Positions 41,001 to 50,700 of a DNA stretch of 64,000 nt are shown piece by piece (position 1 is the stretch's first letter; each line of letters starts with the position of its first letter). The stretch is taken from NCBI GenBank assembly GCA_013399305.1, contig VXAI01000337.1, positions 699,384 through 763,383 on the forward strand. Direction: 5' to 3'. The position numbers and the translations under genes are program-made. The notes beneath the pieces were generated by a model. That model did not search any database, was not told the origin of the DNA, and was given only the letters and a program-made list of their open reading frames with translations. Source of the stretch: Rostratula benghalensis. Taxonomy: Eukaryota; Chordata; Aves; Charadriiformes; Rostratulidae.

Positions 41001-43678
41001 CATGTGCAGAAGCACGGACTGGTCAAGATCCTTACCCTTCACAATTTACTCGAACACAAGCAACTCTAATGTGCTTTGAGGATGAACACAATAAAGGTGT
41101 AAGACCTGGAGCTGGGTCTGCAGGGTTCTGTGCCCAGATCCACTACACACCTCCTGGGTGATACAGGCAACTTCCACAAGTGCTGGGTATCCCAGCCAGT
41201 TTGTAAGAAATAAATAACATATGTCCTTCCTACATTTTATAGATTCTGGCAAGGCCTTATTCATTACTGTTGGTTGAAAGAAAAAGAGAGAGTACCTCAG
41301 ACATGAAGTTCTGTGAAGAGGCGCGTTAAGCACATTCCAGGATGAACAATAGATCCAGTTAAAGCATCTCTGATTCCTATTTGAGGTGGAAAAAAAACCC
41401 CTGTTAGTCTATTTTCCTATCATCTTTTGTCACCCAGCAGTCATTTGCACTCTAAACACTCTTTATTTTTAAGAAAAGTTGTAACAAAGCCACTGTTGTA
41501 TTTGAAGGATAATGTGTATACCAGGAAAATCTAAGCCTTTTCCTTCCCACACGCGCTTCTCATTCTCTTTGATTTCTCCTCCTCCACCCCCATATTTCAC
41601 TGGAGGGTTAAAAAAACCAAAACAAACTACCAAACAAAAAAATACCTTTGGTCAATCAGTAACAGTTCTCAAAAGTATCTTTAAATAGTTTGATATGATG
41701 AAAACACAAGTTAAAGCATGTACTCAGTGTGTGCTGCAACACCACAGTATTTGCCAGTCACATTTGCATCAAATATTGCAGTTCTGAGAAGGTGGCAGAA
41801 ATTATCAGTGGCGAGTAGTCTCCCAGCAGTCTATCAGATTTACTCATGCCGGCACAGGGAAAAAAAAAAAAAAAAAAAAAAAAGTAGTAAAAATTATACT
41901 TGTATACTCCTTTTAAAGGTATGGATTTTTACATTATACCAAATCACGTGAGGACACTTCAGACTCCAAAAGAATCACATCCTAATCAAGCAAGTCAAAC
42001 TGCATATTCAATTTCCTCCTCCTAACGGCAAACCTCATAATTCATTGTTTTTCCAAGATCTCTGTCAAGTTTATTCTAAGAAGGATATTTAAAAGCATTT
42101 TTGTTAAGGGAACCAGTAAGCTAAAATGCCAAATATATCTCATAAGCCTAAGTTCCCTATAGAAAAATTTGTGTGTAGCTGAATGCTAGCAAACTGGCCA
42201 GAGCTTTTCTTCCATACACTTCACATTTGACCCAGAAGAGAATGTAAGCTTTTTAAAATCAAAAAAATTAGGACAAAGAGCACACAGCTAACGATGCTAG
42301 CACAAGGAGTGCTGCACTCCAGAGTGGTAGCCGCGTTGCAAGCACAGAGTACACACAGAGAACCAAAGCATTTAAATCTTTTTGGCGGCTCAGAATAAAT
42401 ATTTTGGGAACCACAAGTCTTCATAAGGAGTAAACAGATACCAGCTATTCACTGGTTCTTTCAAAAATAAACAAAACAAAACAAAAAAAGGGCCATCAAA
42501 TTAAATCAGAAAGAGGGAGGTTCAGAACAAATAAAAGGTAGCACTGCTTCTCTGGGTTTGAGGTTAAGCCAGGAACCCCTCATTACAGGATGCTACAAAT
42601 ACTGAAAGTGCAGAGGACTCGAGAACTGTTAAACTTCTGAAAGAGAGCTCCAATAGGAGCTGCTCAATGAGACAATACCCATCACCCCTAAAATCTCCCA
42701 GCACTCAGAATGTTTTAGGTCACTACTTGACCCGGTTATTCCCAAAACAACAATCAGGCAGTTTTTAGGGAGCAGATTAAAATCGACTACTCCTGTGTAT
42801 CCCCATAAAGGAAAACCCACCCTCGGCCCTGAAACAAGAGACCTTTAGTAAAGGCGAACTCGTCCTATGCCAGCCTCTCATTACATCCACCGGGAGCAGA
42901 GGTCGCCTCGAGTTTGTCACGGTCCTCCTAAGGTGGATTAACACCAGCCCGACCTGAGAGCAGCCCAGCCCAGCCGCGGGACGCTGTGGGGGAGGGAAGA
43001 GCCGGACCTGACCGCGGGGCCCTTCCCGCCCTCTGCACATCCCCGAGCCCAAAACGCGACGGCAGAAAAGCCCGCTTCAAAACATCCCCCCTTCCGCCAC
43101 GTCTCCAGCGCCTCCGGGCCCCGACGAGCGCCGTTCACCCCCCACGAACCCCGCCAACAGCAGAAGCCGCCGGGACCCCCACCCCAGCACTCGCAGCCTG
43201 GAAAGCCAGGCGCCCCGCCTGGTGGGGGGGGTCGATTACCCCCCGCTTGCTCCCAAACCGGCCCTTCCCTTCCCCAGCGCTGGCCGCCTTCCCGCCGAGG
43301 CAGGTGCGGACGAGCCGCGGGCAGCGCCCCAACCGCCTCACCCGGCAGAGAGACCGTGACCGCCGCAGCTCCCAGGCCGGCAGAGGCCGCCGTCCCGCTG
43401 ACAGCCCGGCTGGCTGCGGTCGGGCACGGAGGATCCTTCCTTCCCCAGCGCGCCACCCGCCCCAGTCTCCACCCGGCGGCAAAGCCTTGAGGAGAAAGAA
43501 ACACCCACGGGGTGCCCCGGGGTCCGCGGAGGCCGCTCTTGTCACCGCCGGGCCCGCAGCACCACAGATTCACCTCACGGCCCCTCAGCCAGGGCGGGCC
43601 GCGCCGCCGTACGCGGGAAGCCCGGGGAGTGAAGGAAGGGGGGGGTGGGGAAGGAATCGCCGCCCGCCGGGCGCTCAC
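35079..43678 (-). other. RHOG-like: 8.6 kb RhoG-like 5' UTR intron
   Basis: AT-rich sequence with many poly-A runs (for example 36737, 38070, 41860) and a small 17-base direct repeat near 37100. No CR1 copy seen. One 104-codon open frame on the minus strand at 38909-39223 is discussed as a finding. Confidence 0.6.
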
Positions 43679-43771
43679 CTCAGGCGCTGCCGCTGCTCCC
43701 GGGACGGCGGTTGCCCCTCGACCCGGCCGCACCCCGCCGCGCGCACGCACCCCGCCGCGCGCACGCGCCCC
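43679..43771 (-). other. RHOG-like: Probable first non-coding exon of the RhoG-like gene (into gap)
   Basis: A consensus donor (GAG|GTGAGC, GT at 43677-43678) lies in the CpG island on the minus strand, 8.6 kb upstream of the coding-exon acceptor. The exon's 5' end must lie in or beyond the N gap. Confidence 0.5.
43731..43771. repeat. 18-base GC-rich tandem repeat at gap edge
   Basis: The unit accccgccgcgcgcacgc occurs at 43731-43748 and 43749-43766, and a third copy seems to begin before the Ns. The far side of the gap has a GGGGC repeat. Confidence 0.85.
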
Positions 43772-43922
43772 NNNNNNNNNNNNNNNNNNNNNNNNNNNNN
43801 NNNNNNNNNNNNNNNNNNNNNNNNNNNNNNNNNNNNNNNNNNNNNNNNNNNNNNNNNNNNNNNNNNNNNNNNNNNNNNNNNNNNNNNNNNNNNNNNNNNN
43901 NNNNNNNNNNNNNNNNNNNNNN
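43772..43922. other. Assembly gap (151 N)
   Basis: Run of N inside the CpG island, flanked by tandem GC-rich repeats on the left and repeated GGGCG units on the right. Confidence 1.
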
Positions 43923-44391
43923 GGGCGGGGCGGGGCGGGGCCTCCCCGGCGGAGGCGCCGCGGGGATGAAGGGAGGGCGGGGGCTCCGCCTCCTGCCCGG
44001 TGCTGGGGGGCGAAACCCCTTCGGGGTCCCCTGCCTCCCGTCGATACCCGCCCCTCGCGGTTTCACGCCTGTTTCTCCGCCTTTGCAGCGGAGGGCGTCG
44101 AGTCCCCACTGGAGCCGCAGCCGGTAGTGGCGTTTCCCTGGTGCCCGCAATCGCCATCTCCCTTCCAACTCTTCCTGGGCTCGGGAAGGCAGGCAGGACC
44201 GGGCAGAACGGTGCCGGGAAAACGTCGGCCTCGAGGAGACACCGGGCACGGGCTGCCCGAGGTGCAGCCAAGGGGTCCCACCCCGTGGTCGCCCCCCAGC
44301 CGGGTACAGGAGAGAGGGGCAGCAGGGCTCTGCCCGCTGGCGTTCCCAGCGCCTCCCAGGAAATCCAGAGTTGCAGCCTTTGCTCTGGGTT

Positions 44392-44397
44392 TTTATT
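44392..44397 (-). terminator. ITGB1BP2: ITGB1BP2 poly(A) signal
   Basis: AATAAA on the minus strand about 50 bases after the melusin stop codon, implying a very short 3' UTR. Confidence 0.65.
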
Positions 44398-44447
44398 ACT
44401 CGCCCCTTCGGAGCGGGGAAGGGGCCGTGCTGTAGCTGCCGCGGGGC

Positions 44448-44783
44448 TCAGAGCAGGGCCTGCTTCCTCGAGTTAATAGCAGGGTCCCCAGCAGCTCTGG
44501 AGCTGGGGGGGCTCCACTGCTGAAGCACTTGTCGGTTGCTCGGTGCTCCCATCTCCAGCTCCTCGTCTTCATCCTCTGACCAGCTCAAGCTGCTGTCCGA
44601 GTCCTCCCCTGGCCCTGCCCCGGGCTCCCCAGCGGTGTCGGCCTCCTGCTGCTGCTCACCCCGGGACTGCAGCCTGCTGCAGGGCAGCTCCAGCCTGGCC
44701 CAGGTGCCAGGGCTGGCTTTGCAGAGTGTGATCTCCACTTTGGTCGGGACCATGCTGACAAAGCTCTTCTCTAAGTCGATGAC
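44448..44783 (-). CDS. ITGB1BP2: ITGB1BP2 exon 11 (end of CS domain, acidic tail)
   Basis: 112 codons with stop (TGA at 44448-44450). [20 protein letters not shown] continues the CS domain, then the acidic tail, then a non-acidic extension ending NSRKQALL. Acceptor CTGTCAAG has a weak -3 base. Confidence 0.93.
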   Translation of the reverse strand, partial: VIDLEKSFVSMVPTKVEITLCKASPGTWARLELPCSRLQSRGEQQQEADTAGEPGAGPGEDSDSSLSWSEDEDEELEMGAPSNRQVLQQWSPPSSRAAGDPAINSRKQALL

Positions 44784-47700
44784 CTTGACAGAGGGAGAGG
44801 TGCGGTGAGACGGGCAGGGGAGAGGGTCAGCAGCACCTCGTCAGCCTTCCCCCCCCCTACTGGGCACCTCTCCTTGTGTGCCAGGAGGCAGAGCAGGATG
44901 GACTCTGGGCTCCAAGCTGGCCATCGTGGGGGTAGGCGCCTGCAGCAGCGTGGCGACGGTGCTGAGCTCAGGAGGACCCAGCCTTCTGCAACCGGGATCA
45001 CAACCGCAGTACAGCCTTCACACCCCCCAGGCTGAGGCAGGGGTGTACCCACCGGGCATACCCCCCGCTGCCTAAGGGCACAGGCAGCAGGCACCAGAAA
45101 GGAAGGCAAGAAACGCACAGGCAAATTCCCCGGCCTTACTGCTCCTCTCCAGCCAGCCGAAACCGGGGAGTGAGTGTCTCAGCAGGGTTGCAGGAGGAGA
45201 CGGGGACGTGCTGGGCCGAAGACCCCTTCGGTCAGCCTGGGAGCAAACCCAGAACACCTACACAGAGCTGGCAGCAACTTCTAGTGCTGCTCCTCGTCCA
45301 GCACTGACTGGGGACACCGCTGGCAGCCTCCGAAACGACTCTCCTCGCAACTCCTAAGGCATTCTCTAGCAGAGGAAGACTTGTCATCGCACTGTGTCAG
45401 CTCTGTGATTCCATCAGGTGGCTGTAAACGCTAGCAACTGAGCAACCTGTCCCCTAGACAATCCCAACAACAGCCAGCCAGCCCCACGGCAGTATCTAAA
45501 AGGGCCAGGGTGCCTCACGTAGTACGGAACAGTCAGATGGGCTGTCCTGGTTTGAGTGACACGTGACTAATTTGTCTTCTAATGCTTGGGAAAACTTCAC
45601 TTTTAGAAGACTCCAGTGTCTGAACTGGTGACAATATTTACTTTCTAGCCAGCTTGGATGTGTGAGTTTCAAGGTTTTTGTGTTTTCAGTCTCACCAGGT
45701 GCAGGGACAAGGAGGGGCAAGAAGAGCAAGGCACTTGACCCAAGCTGCCAACAGGATTATTTCATACCAGGGGGGTCACATCCAATATACATTTAAAAGC
45801 TTGCTGAGGAGTTCTCTCTCCCCCCACCTTGATGGCTGCCATCCTTAGAATTTCTTGCCCCTGCCCTGGAGCCCTGAGCCCTTCTTTTCCTCCCAAAGCT
45901 GCAGCACTTGTGGTGGTCCCTGTGTACACCCTTCTGCTGATGGAATGGGCTGGGTATTTTATATTGGGATCAGTAGTGGTTCTTTAGTACTATTAATGTT
46001 TATTTTTTAATCTTATTCTACTTCCTTGTTTATATTTCAGCCCTCAGGTTTCTTTATTTTTTTTCCTGATTCCCCTCCCCAGGTGTGAAAGGGTCATCGG
46101 GTGATGAAATAATAGTAGTCTAAATGAAAATAAATTGGTGGGGGTTCCTCAGATTATAACACCAAGCCCAGGTGTGGTCCTGCTGTGGCTCCCAGGGGGT
46201 TCTACCACTATGGGATCAAGAGTAGAAAACCCAATTTCATCATCAGCTTTTGCTGCTATAGAAAACTGGAGCTCTGGAGATAAATGGGTCCTCTGTACTG
46301 TCACAGACCTGCCTTTCTCCACAAGGCTTTGAGGACTGGCAATGAATTGCACCAAGAGAGGGACTGTGAAATGGCTGCTTGTTCCACGGATGTGCTAGCC
46401 AGGGAATAGACAGCATCCCTGGGGCCACAGCATTTCTATCTAATTTCTTCTCCAACGCAGTCAGAAGTCTCACGCTCCACGCTTGGAAGGACTGTGCAGA
46501 AATTGCAGCAACAACCATTTTGCTGCTTTTTCAAAAGTCTGACTATGCAGAGAGTCATTTTTTCTTACTGGGAGGGGGGGAGTTGGGGCTGCAGACACTT
46601 CTCCCAGAGTACAGGCTGCCTCACAGCATAGCAACCCAGCCCCACGCAGACTACTGGAACAGAGAAATCAAAGTAAACAGCATCTTACCCCCCAGAGATC
46701 CAGTTCTGCCTGGAAAATCTTATTCCCTTCAAAGATGACGTGAACCTCAAGCTGAAAGACCAAGAGAAAATTGGGACCTGAGTGGGTAGCACGGCACTGC
46801 CAGGGCTCTTCCCCACACAGCGTAGCTGCTTTCCAGCACTGTAAAACATCCCACATCCCAGCTGCCACTGATCCCCTCAGCACCCAGGAGCATTTCATCC
46901 CCTTCAGAATCCCAGACTCTCAGGGATTGGAAGGGACCTTGAAAGCTCATCCAGTCCAATCCCCCTGCCAGAGCAGGAACACCCAGAGCAGGTCACACAG
47001 GAACGTGTCCAGGAGGGGTTTGAATGTCTCCAGAGAAGGAGACTCCACCACCTCTCTAGGCAGCCCCTGCCAGTGCTCCCTCACCCTGAAGAAGTTTTTC
47101 CTCATATTTCAGTGGAACCTCCTGTGTTCCAGCTTGCACCCATTGCCCCTTGTCCTGTCATTGCCTGTCACTGAGAAGAGCCTGGCTCCATCCTCCTGAC
47201 ACTCACCCTTTCCAGATTTATAAACATTCATGAGGTCACCCCTCAGTCTCCTCTTCTCCAAGCTCCAGAGACCCAGCTCCCTCAGCCTTTCCTCATAGGG
47301 GAGATGCTTCACTCCCTTCAGCATCTTTGGGGCTCTACGCCTCAAAGATGCACACCTTGTTCACCTCTGCTGCCAGTCCAGGGATTTAAGGCCAGCAAAG
47401 CCACCCACTGAGGCTGAAAGCCACTGAGCCAGAGTGGGCAGATGCTGCTGCAGCAGCAGCGAAGTCCCCAGGGTCTCACTGGGCTCAGGGACAGCAGGTC
47501 AGCAGTGCCAGCCCCAGCTGCAGCAAAAGACCAAACAGGCCATCAAAGAGTGCCAGGCACTGGACTGGCTCCTGGCTGTTGCCTAAACAAAATTGTGTGA
47601 CATGAATGTCATGGAATATCAGGGATGGGAAAGGACCTGGAAGGATCATCCAGTCCAATCCCCCTGCCGGAGCAGGAACACCCAGAGCAGGTCACACAGG

Positions 47701-50700
47701 AACGTGTCCAGGAGGGGTTTGAATGTCTCCAGAGAAGGAGACTCCACCACCTCTCTGGGCAGCCCCTGCCAGTGTTTACCCTCGCTGTGAAGAAGTTTTT
47801 TCTCACATTTAAGTGGAACCTCCTGTGTTCCAGCTTGCAAACAGCCGCATTCCCAGCTCTGCTCACCACTCACCATGGTGCGGTTGGCTTTCACGCTGCT
47901 GAGGGCAGGCAGGGGGTTCTTGGCATAGACTGTCACCACCACCTGGCTGCTGGTTTGGTGCCAGTCCTGCCGGCATGACACCGCCTTCTTGTCCTGCAGG
48001 AGAGAGGGACCATCATGGCACAGTGCCCGGCCTCAAGCACGCCCCAAACAGAGGTGGTGTCTGAGCTAGAGGATGCTCCTTTGCAGGTCACTGGCTGAGG
48101 TTGGCATCACCTGAGCAAGATCAAACCCTGCCTTTGTGCGGGTTTTTGAGGGGAGCTGGTTCATGTGAAGCTGGGCAGCCCCTGCCAGGTTGTCCCATGC
48201 GACATGGGGCATCTGTGCTGTGCTTGGGGCTGCTCCAGAAGGGTGTGTAAAGACCAGAGGCGTCCCATCTCATTCCAGAGTCGTCCTGTTGTGCCCAAGC
48301 TAACAGGCACCGTGCACTGTGAGATAAATCAGTCCAGAGGGCAATGCAGGGGCTGTTGCTGGATGTGGGTGATGCCACCACACTAAATTTGGGAGACACA
48401 TGAACCCCAATTGGCCATGTTTTGCCTTTCTTCCACAGGACCCCCACCTCATCTGTGCCACAGGCAGCTTTGGCCCCACTAGGCATTTCTGAGCCCTACC
48501 AGGATACAAGACCTCCCCACAGCCCTCAGCTTTGCCAGCCAAAGGAACGCCCAGGAGGAGACACAGCTCCAAACTCAGGTGACAATTAGAAAAAACCTCT
48601 GCGTCATAACATCACCATTCATTCACTGCAGCCTCCTTCACATCCACTGTTGTGTTTTCTGCTCCAGGGCAAAAGAACTGCACCCAGCACTGGTGAGGCC
48701 CTCCCTCAAGTGCTGTGTTCAGTTTTGGGTCCCTCAGGAGAAGAAAAACATTGAGGGGCTGGAGCCTGTCCAGAAAAAGGCAACGGAGCTGGTGAAGGGG
48801 TCTGGAGCACAAGTCTTGTGAGGAGCTTCCTATTGCACATGGGGTGTGAGAGCTGGGAAGTTTGGTGAATGCAGGAGCAGCATTTTGAACAGCAGCTGGG
48901 TGAAGGTTAGACCCGTAAACCCCGTGCAAGTGATCCGTCAGCCATTAGGAAAATGAAGATAATTAAAAGCAGAAACACGTGTGAATGGACAGCAGGGGAA
49001 AGAGCACTCCTTAGGGTGCTGGTGGCAGCACTTGGCTTACACAAGTTGTCCCTGCTGAGAGCCCCCTTACCCCTTTCTCTGTCCAGCGGTGCCGCCCGCT
49101 GCTGCAGCCCAGCTGCTCCAAGAAGGCGCTGAAATCCGTTGTTTTGACCCCACAGCAGCTCCAGTACTTCATCCTGGGGAGAACAGGGAGACCTAAGCAG
49201 GGGGTGTCTGCAGGAACTGGGTAGGGAACCCCAGCAGGCTTTGGAGTTTGAGGAGGAGAAGGGCTCAGAACCAGCAGCTCCCCCTGCCTGACTGTCACCC
49301 GGGGGGGGTCTCACCCATCACTGACTGTGCTGCTGAAGCCACACCACCTTGCGGTGCAGCCCTGTCAGCTCTCAGCAGGGTCAGTTTGCTCCCTGGTAAA
49401 GCATTGTTTCTTACCCCTCATGAAAGACAGGAACGCCAGGATGGAAAGTACAAACCTCTGTGTTGCTCTCTGCACCCTGGTAGATCTGTGGAGCAAGAAG
49501 CAGAGGAAAGGTTTGGCTGTTGCACAGCACGGTGCAACCAAGCACCTGCCTGTTGGTGCCCACCTCCAGGGAAGACACAGGACAGTGCCCAACATCACAG
49601 AACCACAGAAGCAATGGCAGGGGTTGGAAAGGACCTCTGGAGACCATTGTAGTCCAACCCCCCTGCCAAAGCAGGTCCACCCCGGAGCAGGTTGTGCCTG
49701 ATGGTGGCCAGGTGGGTTTTGAACATCTCCAGAGACAGAGACTCCACCACCTCACTGGGTAGACTGTTCCAGAGCTCTGCCACCCTCAAAGTAAAGAAGT
49801 TCCTCCTCATGTCTAGATGGAACTTCTTACGTTTGTGCCAGCTACTTCTTGTCCTGTCACTGGGCAACTCTGACAAAAAACTGGCCCCATCCTCCTGACA
49901 CCCTTTAAGTATTGATAAGATCCCCCCCTCAGTCTTCGCTTCTGTGGACTAAACAGACCCAAGTCCCTCAGCCTTTTCCTCACCAGAGAGATGTTCTAAT
50001 CCCCTCATCATCTTTGTAGCCCTGTGCTGTACCCTCTCCAGCAGTTCCCGGTCCTTCTTGAACTGGGAAGCCCAGAACTGGACCCAGGGCTCCAGATGGG
50101 ACCACACCAGGGCAGAGTAGAGGAGCAGGATGACCTCCCTCGACCCACCTTTTTGCTGGGTCCAGCATCTATGAGGCCTTATTCTGGGACTGTGATCAGC
50201 CCAGGACTAGTCAGGTCCCAGGGCAGCCTCGCTGGGGGTCCCATGGAAGCCCTGCCACCCTGGCAGCAGCCCTTCCACGTGCCCTCTCCCAAACACAACC
50301 TGGTCCCAGCCAGGGGCTGGGCAGCACCAGGACAGTGGGCAAGTTCGGACACCACGGAAACTCACTCCGAGGTTCAAGGGGCCAGTTTTCCATCCCCTCC
50401 TTCCCACAGCGCATCCAGCCTCGTGTCCTTCACCCACCTCCCCACCTTTTGCTCCCAGCAAACTCTCTGAGCAAGCTGGCCCTCCCTGGCACTGGCCTCC
50501 AGGCAGGCAGCCAGTCCTGCACAAGGGGCAAGGCAGAACCTGGGCTGCGCCCCATTAATTAAATGCAGGTGGGGATTATTCCGTATGCATTTCTGCCTGG
50601 ATTTCAAATATGTTCTGTATTTCCCTGCGAGCAGCTACCAGCAGCGAAACACCAACCTGCCACCAATCCGGGAATCCTTCTGCAGGAGCCGGCTGGGAGG

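Larger units (their letters stand above)
42950..44340. promoter_or_regulatory. RHOG-like: CpG island, RhoG-like promoter
   Basis: Very GC- and CpG-rich, interrupted by 151 N at 43772-43922. It holds GGGCGG (Sp1-type) boxes just right of the gap and the first RhoG-like exon left of it. Long open frames here on both strands reflect base composition, not genes. Confidence 0.75.

Noticed and set aside
42938..44476. Several overlapping open frames of 100-330 codons on both strands
   Set aside because: They arise from the lack of stop codons in GC-rich island sequence and even run through the N gap. No motif or splice context supports them.
46771..47199. 142-codon plus-strand open frame
   Set aside because: It is the reverse complement of CR1 3' sequence read in a chance frame.
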